This document shows positions 34,529-43,501 of a DNA stretch of 64,000 nt, one piece after another. Each line of letters begins with the position of its first letter. Position 1 is the stretch's first letter. Source of the DNA: DASUPK01 sp963695675. GTDB taxonomy: Bacteria; Actinomycetota; Thermoleophilia; Solirubrobacterales; 70-9. The stretch is from contig CAVOGY010000007.1 in the NCBI GenBank assembly GCA_963695675.1, positions 186,001 through 250,000 on the forward strand, read 5' to 3'. The position numbers were made by a program, and so were the translations under genes. Under the pieces are notes generated by a model. The model did no database searches. It was not told the DNA's origin and worked only from the letters and a program-made list of their open reading frames with translations.

Positions 34529-36006
34529 CCCGCCGCTCCGTTCCCGTCACGGCGGAAGCCGATCGCACCCTCGAGGGCGTGGGCCGCGTCGAGCATCGCC
34601 GAGTCGCTGAAGGCCGGGCCCGCGATCTGGAATCCAACCGGCAGCTCCGGCCCGCCGCCGTCGGGCTGCGCCACGCCGGCGGGGACCGAGATCGCCGGGA
34701 TCCCGGCCAGCGGCATCGGCACGGTGCAGTAGTCCGAGAGGTACATCGCCAGGGGATCGTCCGTGCGTTCCCCGAGCTTGAAGGCGACCGTCGGCGAGGT
34801 CGGGGTGACGACGAAGTCGAAGCGCTCGAAGGCTCTGGCGAAGTCCTCGGCGATCTTGGTGCGGACCCGCTGGGCGCGGCCGTAGTAGGCCTCGTAGTAG
34901 CCGGAGGAGAGCGCGTAGGTGCCGAGCATGATGCGGCGCTTCACCTCCGCGCCGAATCCCTGCGCCCGGGTGTCCTCGTACATCTCGGTCAGGTCCTCGG
35001 CCGCGACCCGTAACCCGTAGCGCACGCCGTCGAATCGCGCCAGGTTGGCCGAGGCCTCCGCCGGAGCGAGCACGTAGTAGGCGGAGATGCCGTGCCTGGC
35101 GTGCGGGAGCTCGGTCTCGGCGACCTCGCCGCCGAGGTCCTCGATCAGGGCCACGGTCTGCTCGAAGACCTCGCGGACGCCGGATTCGATCCCCTCCGCC
35201 TCGCCGGCGAGCTCCCTCGGCACCCCGAAGCTGAGTCCCTTGAGGTCCTCGCGGCTGGGCAGCGCGATGCCGCCGTCGATGCCGATCGAGGTCGAATCGC
35301 AGTGATCTCTCCCCTCGACGGCCTGGAGCAGCAGAGCCGCGTCGGTCACGTCGCGGGTCAGCGGGCCACACTGGTCGAGCGAGGAGGCGAAGGCGATCAT
35401 CCCGTAGCGAGACACCGCGCCGTAGGTGGGCTTCATCCCGACGACCCCGCAGAGCGCGGCCGGCTGGCGGATCGAGCCACCGGTGTCGGTGCCGATCGCG
35501 CATGGCGCCAGCCGCGCCGCGACGGCCGCCGCGCTCCCTCCGGAGGAACCGCCCGGGACGCGACCCGAGTCCCAGGGATTGAGCACCGGCCCGTAGCCGG
35601 AGTTCTCGTTCGAGGACCCCATCGCGAACTCGTCCATGTTGGCCTTCCCGAGCACCCGGGCCCCGGCGTCGCGAAGCAGGCGGACGGCCGTGGCCGTGTA
35701 TGGCGGCCGGTAGCCCTCCAGGATCCGCGAGCCCGCCGTCGTCGGGATGCCCTCGGTGCAGAAGATGTCCTTCACCGCCACCGGGATCCCGGCCAGGGGG
35801 CGCTCGGGATCGAGGGTGTCCTGCGCGGCGCGGGTGCCCTCGAGGTCCGCCTGGCCGGCGTCCTCGGCGGTCCACAGAAAGGCGTTCAGCGAGTCGCCGG
35901 CGGCCGCCTTGCGGTAGGCGTCGAAATACTCGTCCGCCGACAGGTCTCCGGAGCGGATGCGATCGGCCGCCTGCGCGACCGAGAGCTCGATCAGCTCGTC
36001 CGCCAT
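34525..36006 (-). CDS. gatA: Aspartyl/glutamyl-tRNA amidotransferase subunit A
   Basis: Amidase-signature glutaminase subunit that supplies ammonia. 493 aa; the Ser-cisSer-Lys triad is visible in IPVAVKDIFCTEG, GGSSGGSAAAVAARLAP and GTDTGGSIRQPAALCG. Follows gatC after a 63-bp gap and overlaps the metallopeptidase gene by 4 bp. Confidence 0.96.
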   Translation of the reverse strand: MADELIELSVAQAADRIRSGDLSADEYFDAYRKAAAGDSLNAFLWTAEDAGQADLEGTRAAQDTLDPERPLAGIPVAVKDIFCTEGIPTTAGSRILEGYRPPYTATAVRLLRDAGARVLGKANMDEFAMGSSNENSGYGPVLNPWDSGRVPGGSSGGSAAAVAARLAPCAIGTDTGGSIRQPAALCGVVGMKPTYGAVSRYGMIAFASSLDQCGPLTRDVTDAALLLQAVEGRDHCDSTSIGIDGGIALPSREDLKGLSFGVPRELAGEAEGIESGVREVFEQTVALIEDLGGEVAETELPHARHGISAYYVLAPAEASANLARFDGVRYGLRVAAEDLTEMYEDTRAQGFGAEVKRRIMLGTYALSSGYYEAYYGRAQRVRTKIAEDFARAFERFDFVVTPTSPTVAFKLGERTDDPLAMYLSDYCTVPMPLAGIPAISVPAGVAQPDGGGPELPVGFQIAGPAFSDSAMLDAAHALEGAIGFRRDGNGAAG

Positions 36007-36069
36007 CAGGCGACCGCGGCGGCCTCGGTTCGCGCCATCATCACGTAAGCCACGCTCACCGCGCCGGCG

Positions 36070-36354
36070 CTACGCCTGCGGGGACGGGACGCGGAAAGAG
36101 CCGGAGGCCGGGTCTGGCGCCCGCTCGAGGACCTCGTCGCGCGACCAACTGGGGCGCGGCCTGTCGGGCCGCAGGACGTTCTCGAGCGCGATCACGTGAG
36201 AGGTCGGCTCGACGCCGTCGAGGTCGAGCTCGGAGATCCGGTCGACATGCTCGAGGATCCCTGAGAGCTCGCCCGCCATCCGCTCGAGCTCGTTGTCAGT
36301 CAGCCGAAGCCGCGCCAGCTTGGCGACGTGAAGCACCTGCTCTCGGTCGATCAT
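36070..36354 (-). CDS. gatC: Aspartyl/glutamyl-tRNA amidotransferase subunit C
   Basis: Small helper subunit that wraps around GatA and GatB. 94 aa from the ATG at 36354: HVAKLARLRLTDNELERMAG, LSGILEHVDRISELDLDGVE, and the typical LRPDRPRPS. Frames extending upstream are not supported. First gene of gatC-gatA-zincin-gatB. Confidence 0.95.
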   Translation of the reverse strand: MIDREQVLHVAKLARLRLTDNELERMAGELSGILEHVDRISELDLDGVEPTSHVIALENVLRPDRPRPSWSRDEVLERAPDPASGSFRVPSPQA

Positions 36355-36390
36355 GGGCGGATCATAGGCACCGCCCTCGCGCGGGTGGCG

Positions 36391-36433
36391 CCGTGGGAGG
36401 GGCCCACGGACGCGATTGCTGAGCGTCCGTGGG
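36391..36433. promoter_or_regulatory. Mutually exclusive hairpins between gatC and a divergent gene
   Basis: Three segments: CCGTGGG (36391-36397), CCCACGGACGC (36403-36413) and GCGTCCGTGGG (36423-36433). The middle one pairs either with the first (7 bp, loop of 5) or with the third (11 bp perfect, loop of 9). The first and third also share CCGTGGGAGG as a direct repeat. This two-state layout is what attenuators have, but no T-run is visible on either strand. It lies 37 bp from the gatC start and 56 bp from the plus-strand gene. Confidence 0.5.
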
Positions 36434-36488
36434 AGGTTCCTACGGCGACAGGACCCGCGCGCCGGGCGTTCCATAGGATCCGCCCGCC

Positions 36489-36929
36489 ATGACGGGGGAG
36501 AGAGCCGAGCGGTTCGTCGTCCTCAGCCTGCGTCTGATGGCGGTCGGCTTCGCCGTCACTGGCTTCTTCTTCATCGCCTGGCCCGACGGGACGCTCGCCC
36601 GCCTCACCGAGCTCGGCCATCACTTCGGCTTCCACACGCCCGCGCCGAAGACGGAGGAGCGGCTCTGGCTCTCGCTCGGCTTCGCCTACATGGTCGTGAT
36701 CACGGCGATTGCCCTGATCGCCTCCACGGACGTCGTCCGCCATCGTCCGATGCTGCTCGCGCTCGCCGCGGGCAAGGCGGCCTCGTCGAGCACCTCCCTG
36801 ATCTTCTTCATCGAGGACGACGTTTTCGTCTACCTGCTCAACGGGATCGTCGACGGTTTCCTCGTCTTCGCGTCTCTACTGCTCTGGTCGCTTGCGGGCC
36901 GGGTTGGTTCACCGGCCGCACCCCCCTGA
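36489..36929 (+). CDS. Small four-helix membrane protein
   Basis: 146 aa with four hydrophobic segments (about residues 12-30, 60-80, 88-102 and 113-132). Between helices 1 and 2 lies a soluble loop with HHFGFHTPAPKTEERLW. I do not recognise the family. It is followed directly, in the same reading frame, by the GMC oxidoreductase coding region, with only the TGA at 36927 between them. Confidence 0.65.
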   Translation: MTGERAERFVVLSLRLMAVGFAVTGFFFIAWPDGTLARLTELGHHFGFHTPAPKTEERLWLSLGFAYMVVITAIALIASTDVVRHRPMLLALAAGKAASSSTSLIFFIEDDVFVYLLNGIVDGFLVFASLLLWSLAGRVGSPAAPP

Positions 36930-37085
36930 AGGCGCCCGCCGGGGCTGCGAGCCGCCGAGCTGCGCACTCTGCGAGCGATCGCGGAGGCCATCGCGCCTGG
37001 TGAGGACGGCCTGCCCGCCGCCGAGAGGCAGGTACCCGTCGCCGAGCCGCTGGCGCGCTTCCTCTCCCGGCTGCCCGCCCGAACC

Positions 37086-38864
37086 GTGCAGGTGGTGCGG
37101 CTGGCGCTGCGGGCGTTCGAGTGGCTGCCTTTTCCGCGGCGCTTCAGCCGGTTGAGCGTCGAGACGCGCTCGGAGTACATGGCGAAGATGGAGGGATCGC
37201 GGTTCGCGGTCTACCGCGACCTCCTGCTGCTCGCGAAGCTGCTGGCGATGATCGGCTGGACCCGCGACGAACGGGTCCGGACGGCCGTCGGCTTCGAGGC
37301 GCGCTGCGCCGTCGCCGAGGGGGAGCCCGAGCCGGTCTCGAGCGGCGTCGGCGACCTGGAGCCGCGCGGCGCCGGCGAGGAATGCGACGTGGCGATCGTC
37401 GGCTCCGGAGCGGGTGGTGCCGCCGTGGCGGCGACCCTGGCCGAGGCGGGACTCGACGTGATCGTGCTCGAGTCAGGACCGTACGTGGATCGCGCGAGCT
37501 ATCCGAGCGATCCGCTCGCGGGGCTCCCCCTGCTCTACCGCGACGGGGGGATGACGATCGCCTCCGGTAAGCCTGCCATTCCGGTGCCGGTGGGCCGCAC
37601 CGTGGGCGGCACCACCGTGATCAACTCCGGAACCTGCTTCCGGGCTCCGCGCGAGGTCCTCGAGTCGTGGCGCGACCACGAGGGCCTCCCCTGGGTGATG
37701 GAGCTCGACCCGCTCTACGAGGCGGCGGAGAAAGTGCTCGCGGTGACCCCGCTCGACCCCGAGACGATGGGTCGGAATGGCCAGCTCTGCATGGAGGGCG
37801 CCCGGGCACTGGGCGCGAGCGGCGGGACGATCAGCCGAAACGCCGGTCGCTGCGTGCAGTGCAGCTCATGTCCGCTCGGCTGCCGGATCGACGCCAAGCG
37901 GGCCGCGCACGTCTCCTATCTTCCCCGTGCCGTCGCCGCCGGGGCCCGGGTGCGGGCCGGCGTCCAGGTCCAGCGGGTGCTGACTGAGGACGGCCGGGTC
38001 ACCGGGCTCGCCTGCCGAGCGGGCATGCCGACCACCGCCGCGCAGGAGCTGCGCCGGAACGGACGCCCGGCCGCGGGCCGCGACTGGGCGGTGCGCGCGA
38101 AGGCGGTGATCAGCGCCGGCGGCGCCTTCGGCACCCCCGAGCTGCTGCTCCGCTCCGGGATCCGCCATCCGGCGCTGGGGCGACATCTGCACATCCACCC
38201 TGCCGCCTGGATCGGCGCGCGCTACGAGGAGGAGGTGCGCGGTTGGGAAGGCGTCATGCAGAGCTATTACGTCGACCAGTGGCAGTCGGAGGGGATCCTG
38301 CTCGAGGCGACCTTCACGCCCCTCACCTTCGGCGCGCAGTGGCTGCCGGGAGTGGGGGCGGCGTTCTCTGATCGGGTCGCCCACTTCGACCACATCGCCT
38401 CGATCGGGGTCCACCTCCACGACCGCTCCGAGGGCCGGGTCGGGCTGAGCTCGAACGGCTCCCTGCGGCTCTCCTACCACCTGGTGGAGGAGGAGGCGCG
38501 GCGCATCCAGTTCGGGATCGCCAGGGCAGCCGAGATCCACTTTGCCGCCGGCGCCAGCGAGGTCTACCCGAACGTCGGCCCCGTTTCGGTCATCAAGCGC
38601 GGCCGGCTCGATGAGTTCGAGTCGATGGCGTTGCGGCCCGCCGGCCTGCGTCTCGAGGCCTTCCATCCGATGAGCACGGCGCGGGCTGGCACCGATCCCG
38701 GGGCCAGCGTCTGCGACCCCGACGGCGCGGTGCGCTCCACAGAGGGCCTCTACGTCGCCGACGCGAGCCTGCTGCCGACCTCGGTGGGCGTCAATCCGAT
38801 GATGACGATCATCGCCTGCGCGACCCACGTAGCGCGCGGCGCGGCCGCCGCTCTAAGCGGCTGA
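37086..38864 (+). CDS. GMC-family FAD oxidoreductase, start uncertain
   Basis: At least 592 aa. FAD-binding DVAIVGSGAGGAAVAATLAEAG starts near residue 100; RTVGGTTVINSGTCFRAP and the C-terminal HPMSTARAGTDP then GLYVADASLLPTSVGVNPMM define the GMC fold. RCVQCSSCPLGC is a cysteine cluster seen in actinobacterial members. The frame stays open and protein-like upstream (LRAAELRTLRAIAEAIAPGE) back to the TGA at 36927, but has no ATG, GTG or TTG before the GTG at 37086. Either CTG at 36945 is the start or a base is wrong. Substrate unknown, probably an alcohol or sterol. Confidence 0.83.
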   Translation: MQVVRLALRAFEWLPFPRRFSRLSVETRSEYMAKMEGSRFAVYRDLLLLAKLLAMIGWTRDERVRTAVGFEARCAVAEGEPEPVSSGVGDLEPRGAGEECDVAIVGSGAGGAAVAATLAEAGLDVIVLESGPYVDRASYPSDPLAGLPLLYRDGGMTIASGKPAIPVPVGRTVGGTTVINSGTCFRAPREVLESWRDHEGLPWVMELDPLYEAAEKVLAVTPLDPETMGRNGQLCMEGARALGASGGTISRNAGRCVQCSSCPLGCRIDAKRAAHVSYLPRAVAAGARVRAGVQVQRVLTEDGRVTGLACRAGMPTTAAQELRRNGRPAAGRDWAVRAKAVISAGGAFGTPELLLRSGIRHPALGRHLHIHPAAWIGARYEEEVRGWEGVMQSYYVDQWQSEGILLEATFTPLTFGAQWLPGVGAAFSDRVAHFDHIASIGVHLHDRSEGRVGLSSNGSLRLSYHLVEEEARRIQFGIARAAEIHFAAGASEVYPNVGPVSVIKRGRLDEFESMALRPAGLRLEAFHPMSTARAGTDPGASVCDPDGAVRSTEGLYVADASLLPTSVGVNPMMTIIACATHVARGAAAALSG

Positions 38865-39257
38865 CGGTTGGATGCCCCGCGGCTCCTGCATTCCGAGGTA
38901 GCCGCCCAAGGTGACGCCAGCCGCGGCGACGAGGCCGAGCCACGGCCCGATCTCCCTGCCCACGTCTGCCCCACCCGGCGGGTTGATCAGGCGGTAGGCG
39001 ATCAGGATCAGCGCCAGTCCCCCGAACAACGCGCTCACGGCGGAGCCGGCGACCGGATAGCTGACCGACAAGCGGGTGAGCACCACGATCGCAACAGAGA
39101 GGGCGGCGATCGCGGCGGCGGCCATCACCAGGTCGATCACGCCGAACGACTGCCAGGCGGTGGCGTTCTCACCACCTGCCGAGTACCAGGGGAGAAAGCT
39201 GACGACGAGCAGGCCGAAGCCGGAGACCGCCCCGACCAGCTCGCCCAGCCTCAGCAC
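38853..39257 (-). CDS. Four-helix membrane protein, paralogue 1 of 3
   Basis: 134 aa from the GTG at 39257. Pattern shared with 39300-39737 and 39801-40262: helix 1 ending in SFLPWY, an extracellular loop, two central helices, a short polar loop with GADVGREIGPWLGL, and a last helix ending GGYLGMQE. The GTG at 39290 lies in the hairpin element and would add residues without counterpart in the paralogues. Overlaps the end of the GMC gene by 12 bp. Unknown function. Confidence 0.68.
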   Translation of the reverse strand: MLRLGELVGAVSGFGLLVVSFLPWYSAGGENATAWQSFGVIDLVMAAAAIAALSVAIVVLTRLSVSYPVAGSAVSALFGGLALILIAYRLINPPGGADVGREIGPWLGLVAAAGVTLGGYLGMQEPRGIQPSAA

Positions 39258-39260
39258 TGA

Positions 39261-39301
39261 ACGGGTTGCTCCTCGTTGCACTCGGAGCACCCTCGCATCT
39301 C
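39261..39301 (-). promoter_or_regulatory. Hairpin element upstream of membrane paralogue 1 (copy c)
   Basis: Minus strand: TGCGA-GGGTGCTCC, 12-nt loop, GGAGCAACCC-CGTT, ending 3 nt before the GTG at 39257. The arms pair along their length with one bulged A. Compared with copy a, the middle pair is T-A instead of G-C, a compensating change. It begins directly at the stop of the upstream paralogue. Confidence 0.55.
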
Positions 39302-39737
39302 AGTACCTCTCGCCCCCGACGTCCTCCTGCATGGAGAGGTAGCCGCCGACAGCGATCGCCGCACATGCGATCAGGCCAAGGAAGAGGCCGACCTTCCTGT
39401 CGGCATCGCCGGGTGTGTCGAACACCTGGTAGAGGATCAGAAGCGTGCCTACGCCGGCGAGCAGCGCGGTAGCCAGCGACGCCATCGGCGCATCCGCGCC
39501 ATCGCCCAACAGGCCCAGGACCGCAGGGAGGAGCGCGACCAGGATGACGATCAGCAGGTAGACGTCGAGCGGGTTCTCCGCCTCCCAGAGGCTGAAGTTC
39601 TTGGATCCGCCGAACGTCGTCCCGCCGACGGTCACGGCACCGGAGACGCCGAACCAGGGCAGGAAGCTGATGATGAATAAGGCGATCGCGGCAACCGCGG
39701 CGATGAGCTGCCCCTGAGACAACCTGTTCCCTTGCAA
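39300..39737 (-). CDS. Four-helix membrane protein, paralogue 2 of 3
   Basis: 145 aa from a TTG at 39737 with GAGGAGG just upstream. RLSQGQLIAAVAAIALFIIS then FLPWFGVSG opens the protein as in paralogue 3 (RLSRGQMIAAVGAVALLIAM then FLPWIGVSG); the end GDADRKVGLFLGL...GGYLSMQED also matches. Four helices. Tandem copies suggest local duplication. Unknown function. Confidence 0.7.
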   Translation of the reverse strand: MQGNRLSQGQLIAAVAAIALFIISFLPWFGVSGAVTVGGTTFGGSKNFSLWEAENPLDVYLLIVILVALLPAVLGLLGDGADAPMASLATALLAGVGTLLILYQVFDTPGDADRKVGLFLGLIACAAIAVGGYLSMQEDVGGERY

Positions 39738-39760
39738 TGTTCCTCCTCTGTCGACGTCAA

Positions 39761-39790
39761 ACGGGTCGCGCTGTCGTGCGCCCTCGCACA
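39761..39790 (-). promoter_or_regulatory. Degenerate hairpin element upstream of membrane paralogue 2 (copy f)
   Basis: Minus strand: TGCGA-GGGCGC, short loop, GCGCGACCC-CGTT, 23 nt before the TTG start. The flanks TGCGA and CGTT match copies a to c; the arms are shorter. A GAGGAGG ribosome binding site follows it. Confidence 0.35.
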
Positions 39791-39800
39791 GCTGCCGAGC

Positions 39801-40262
39801 CTATATCTCTCCGGCGATCTCCTCCTGCATAACGGCCTCCTCCTCCTGCATACCCCTGAATCCCCCGAACGCGATCACGAGCGCGGCGCCCAGACCGATG
39901 AAGGCGCCGATTTTGCGGTCCGCGCCGTCCGGGAAGTCGACTGTCAGGAAGGCCACCACCAGAATCACCGCGACGGCGCCGAGGAGGAACGTCGCCGCGG
40001 AGACGAAGGAGAACTCCTCAGCGCTGTCGGTGAGCGCGAGCAGGGCCGGCAGGAGAGCGACGACGGCCGTGATCAGCAGGTAGATGTCGAGCGTCGAGCC
40101 TTTCCAGATGTTGTCGGCGGTGCTCGAGCTGGCGCCCTGGGGTACGGGAACTCCTGACGGGAGCGACGGGCCGCTCACCCCGATCCAGGGTAGGAACATC
40201 GCAATCAGCAAAGCGACGGCTCCGACCGCCGCGATCATCTGCCCCCGAGACAACCTTGCCAT
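39801..40262 (-). CDS. Four-helix membrane protein, paralogue 3 of 3
   Basis: 153 aa from the ATG at 40262 (MARLSRGQM), chosen because AGGAGG lies 7 nt upstream; a GTG at 40268 is too close to it. Same layout as its two neighbours, with FLPWIGVSG after helix 1, a longer Ser/Pro-rich extracellular loop, GADRKIGAFIGLGAALV and an acidic tail MQEEEAVMQEEIAGEI. Upstream of it is folD on the same strand. Confidence 0.7.
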   Translation of the reverse strand: MARLSRGQMIAAVGAVALLIAMFLPWIGVSGPSLPSGVPVPQGASSSTADNIWKGSTLDIYLLITAVVALLPALLALTDSAEEFSFVSAATFLLGAVAVILVVAFLTVDFPDGADRKIGAFIGLGAALVIAFGGFRGMQEEEAVMQEEIAGEI

Positions 40263-40304
40263 TCCCACCCCTCCTCTGTCGCGATCTGCGAAGCGCCGAG
40301 GACC

Positions 40305-41183
40305 CTATACGGACGAACGAATGTGAATGCCGCCGCCGCGCCGTGCGCGCGCCGCCTGCACGGTGTTGACGAGCAGCATCGCGATCGTCATCGGGCCGAC
40401 CCCGCCGGGCACCGGAGTGATCGCGCTGGCGACTTCGCGCGCCGCCTCGAAGTCGACGTCTCCCACCATGCCGTCGTCGGTCCGGTTCGTGCCCACATCG
40501 ATCACGGTCGCACCGGGGCGGATCATGTCCGCCCGGATCAGATTCGGCTTCCCGGCAGCGGCGACCAGGATCTCGGCTCGGCGACAGACCTCGCCCAGGT
40601 CCCGCGTGCGGCTGTGGCAGACGGTGACCGTGGCGTTCGCGCCGAGCAGCAGCGAGAAGAGCGGCCGGCCGACGAGGTTGGAGCGGCCGACGATCACCGC
40701 CTCCTTACCCTCCGCGTCCACCCCCGTCGATCTGATCAGCTCCATGACACCCTGCGGCGTCGCCGGCACCAGCCCCGGCTCCCCGCGGGCAAGCAGGCCC
40801 GCGCTCGTCGGTGTGAGCCCGTCGACGTCCTTGGCGGGATTGAGCGCCGCAACGATCGCATCGGCGTCGATCTGCGCGGGAAGCGGTAGCTGGACCAGGA
40901 TCCCGTCGACTTCGTCGTTGCCGTTGAGCTCGGCGACCAGCTCCAGCAGCTCCTCCTGAGGGATGGAACCCTCCGGCTTGTGGTCGAACGAGCGGATCCC
41001 GACCTCCTCGGACGCCTCGTGCTTGCGCCGCACGTAGATCGCCGAGGCCGGGTCGTCGCCAACCAGCATGGTGGCGAGGCCGGGCGGGCGGCCGAGCTGG
41101 CCGGTGAGCTCCTCCACCTCTCCCTTGACGCGCTCGCGGACCGAGGCGGCGACCGCCTTGCCGTCGATCACCGTCGCTGCCAC
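40305..41183 (-). CDS. folD: Methylenetetrahydrofolate dehydrogenase / cyclohydrolase
   Basis: Bifunctional C1 enzyme making 10-formyl-THF from 5,10-methylene-THF, NADP+ dependent. 292 aa. Catalytic Lys region YVRRKHEASEEVGI, DGILVQLPLP and the Rossmann stretch AVIVGRSNLVGRPLFSLLLG; PGGVGPMTIAMLLVNT near the end. Starts with GTG overlapping the pcrA stop by one base (TAGTG). Confidence 0.96.
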   Translation of the reverse strand: MAATVIDGKAVAASVRERVKGEVEELTGQLGRPPGLATMLVGDDPASAIYVRRKHEASEEVGIRSFDHKPEGSIPQEELLELVAELNGNDEVDGILVQLPLPAQIDADAIVAALNPAKDVDGLTPTSAGLLARGEPGLVPATPQGVMELIRSTGVDAEGKEAVIVGRSNLVGRPLFSLLLGANATVTVCHSRTRDLGEVCRRAEILVAAAGKPNLIRADMIRPGATVIDVGTNRTDDGMVGDVDFEAAREVASAITPVPGGVGPMTIAMLLVNTVQAARARRGGGIHIRSSV

Positions 41184-43453
41184 TAACTCGCCTTCCGCAG
41201 GGGTGCGTAGTCCGCCATCAGCTTGCGCTCCGTTCCGTCGCCAGCGAAGCGCACCACTATCACTCCGCCCGGCTCGACCGCCGTGACGACCCCGTCGCCG
41301 AAGCTGGCATGCACAACGTCGTCGCCGGTAACGAACGAGAGCGTCGGACCGGGCTCCGGTGCAGACCCCGCGCCGCCCAGCGACCAGCCGGTGAGCGCCT
41401 GTTCCTCGGTGCCCTCACGCTCCACGAGCTCGTCTGGGAGCTCGGACAGGAAGCGGGAAGGGAAGCCGGTCTCGCGACCGGCGAACATCCGGCGGCTGCG
41501 GGCATGTGTCATCCAAAGCCGCTTGCGGGCCCGCGTCATGCCGACGTAGCAGAGCCGGCGCTCCTCCTCCTCGTTTCCCTCCTCGAGCGAGCGCGAGTGA
41601 GGGAAGACGCCCTCCTCGCAGCCGATGATGAAGACGCCGTCGTACTCCAGGCCCTTGGCATTGTGGAGGGTCATCAGCGTGACCTTGGACTCGTCGCGCT
41701 TGAGGTCGTCCTGGTCGGTGTAGAGCGAGATCGCCTGCAGGAACTCCTCGAGTGGCTGCAGCTCCGACGGCCCCTCGACCTCGCGGTTCGCGTCGAACTC
41801 GGCAGCGACGCCGACCAGCTCCTCGAGGTTCTCGATCCTGCCCTCGGCCTCGATCGTGCGCTCCGCCCGGAGCGCGTCGAGGTAGCCGGAGCGCTCCAGC
41901 AGCGCCTTGAGCAGGTCCGCGACGGGACCGCCCTCGAACTCGGCGCGCAGCTCCTCGATCAGCTCGGTGAACCGGGAGATCGACCGGATCGCGGCGCCCC
42001 CCAGCCTCGGCACGGCCTCGGGCTCGAGCGCGATCTCCCAGATCGTCCGTCCGGTGGTATTGGCATGGGAGCGAAGATGCCCCTGGCTGGTGTCGCCGAT
42101 GCCGCGCCGCGGCGAGTTCACCACCCGGGAGAAGCTCACCTCGTCCGCCGGGTTGACCAGCAGCTGCAGGTAGGCGACGGCGTCCTTGATCTCGGCGCGC
42201 TCGTAGAACTTCGTGCCGCCGATCACCTGGTAGGGAAGCTCGTAGCGGACCAGGATGTCCTCCAGCACCCGACTGTGGGCGTTGGTCCGGTAGAAGACCG
42301 CGATCTCGTCACGGCTCATTCCGTGCTGGTCGATCAGCTCCTCGATCTCGCCGGCGACGAAGCGGGCCTCGGCGTGCTCGTCCTCGAGCTCGGCGACGTG
42401 GATCTTCTCGCCCTCGCCGAGGTCCGACCAGAGGCGCTTGCCGAGACGGCCCGAGTTGTGCGAGATGACCGCGTTCGCCGCCTCGAGGATCGTCTCGGTG
42501 GAGCGGTAGTTCTGCTCGAGCTTGACAACAGCGGCATCGGGAAAATCGTCGGAAAACTCGAGGATGTTGCGGACCTCGGCGCCGCGGAAGCGGTAGATCG
42601 ACTGGTCCTCGTCACCGACGACGGTCAGGTTCCCATCCTCCCCGCAGAGCAACTGCAGCAGCCGGTACTGCGCGTGGTTCGTGTCCTGATACTCGTCGAC
42701 GAGCACCCAGCGGAAGCGCTCGCGGTAGCGCCGCCGGACATCCTCGAAGAGCTCGAGCACGTTCACCGTCCGCATCAGCAGGTCGTCGAAGTCCATCGCG
42801 TTTGACTCGAGCATCCGGCGCTCATAGAGGCGATACGCCTGCCCGACCATCTCCTCGAACGGCCCGCTCGCCGTCTCCTGATAGGTCTCGGCGTCGATCA
42901 GCTGGTTCTTTGCCTCCGAGATGCGGGCCCGGACCGCGCGCGGCGGGTAGCGCTTGGTGTCGACTTCGAGCTCATCCAGGCAGCGCTTCAGCATCCGCAG
43001 CGAGTCGGCCTCGTCGTAGATCGTGAAGCGGCTCGTGTACCCGAGGCGCTCGGCCTCGATCCGCAGCAGCCGCGCGCAGGCCGCGTGGAAGGTCATCACC
43101 CACATCCGGCGCGAGACCCCGCCGACCAAAGAGGAGACACGCTCGCGCATCTCGTCGGCGGCCTTGTTGGTGAAGGTGATCGCCAGGATCTGGTTGGGAT
43201 GCGCCAGACCGGTCGCCAGCAGCCAGCCGATCCTATGCGTCAGGGCGCGTGTCTTTCCCGACCCCGCGCCGGCGAGGATGAGCAGCGGGCCCTCGCCGAA
43301 GGTGACCGCCTCACGCTGGGGACCGTTGAGGTCGGCGAGCAGGCGCTCCACCTGATCCGCGCCGACCTCGATGGGTGCGCCAGCCGCCTGCTCGCCTATC
43401 TGATCGGGCGCCTCCTCGGGCGCGAGCTTGACTTCCTCTCTACCGCGGGCCAC
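41183..43453 (-). CDS. pcrA: ATP-dependent DNA helicase PcrA/UvrD type
   Basis: Superfamily 1A 3'-5' helicase for repair and replication restart. 756 aa: Q-motif LNGPQREAV, Walker A AGAGSGKT at residues 61-68, motif II VDEYQDTN, motif III VVGDEDQSIYRFRGA, motif IV LEQNYRST, motif V VTLMTLHNAKGLEY and motif VI RLCYVGMTRARKRL. C-terminal Tudor-like module (VVHASFGDGVVTAVEPGGVI) is the PcrA RNA-polymerase contact domain. Upstream gap to cysE holds hairpins. Confidence 0.96.
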   Translation of the reverse strand: MARGREEVKLAPEEAPDQIGEQAAGAPIEVGADQVERLLADLNGPQREAVTFGEGPLLILAGAGSGKTRALTHRIGWLLATGLAHPNQILAITFTNKAADEMRERVSSLVGGVSRRMWVMTFHAACARLLRIEAERLGYTSRFTIYDEADSLRMLKRCLDELEVDTKRYPPRAVRARISEAKNQLIDAETYQETASGPFEEMVGQAYRLYERRMLESNAMDFDDLLMRTVNVLELFEDVRRRYRERFRWVLVDEYQDTNHAQYRLLQLLCGEDGNLTVVGDEDQSIYRFRGAEVRNILEFSDDFPDAAVVKLEQNYRSTETILEAANAVISHNSGRLGKRLWSDLGEGEKIHVAELEDEHAEARFVAGEIEELIDQHGMSRDEIAVFYRTNAHSRVLEDILVRYELPYQVIGGTKFYERAEIKDAVAYLQLLVNPADEVSFSRVVNSPRRGIGDTSQGHLRSHANTTGRTIWEIALEPEAVPRLGGAAIRSISRFTELIEELRAEFEGGPVADLLKALLERSGYLDALRAERTIEAEGRIENLEELVGVAAEFDANREVEGPSELQPLEEFLQAISLYTDQDDLKRDESKVTLMTLHNAKGLEYDGVFIIGCEEGVFPHSRSLEEGNEEEERRLCYVGMTRARKRLWMTHARSRRMFAGRETGFPSRFLSELPDELVEREGTEEQALTGWSLGGAGSAPEPGPTLSFVTGDDVVHASFGDGVVTAVEPGGVIVVRFAGDGTERKLMADYAPLRKAS

Positions 43454-43501
43454 CGGGCGAGAATAGCCCGGCTGACGGGCGGCTCAGCACCGCGCCTGGG
43501 A

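Noticed and set aside
36070..36474. Longer gatC from an upstream start
   Set aside because: The added residues come from the hairpin region; the ATG at 36354 gives the normal GatC N-terminus.
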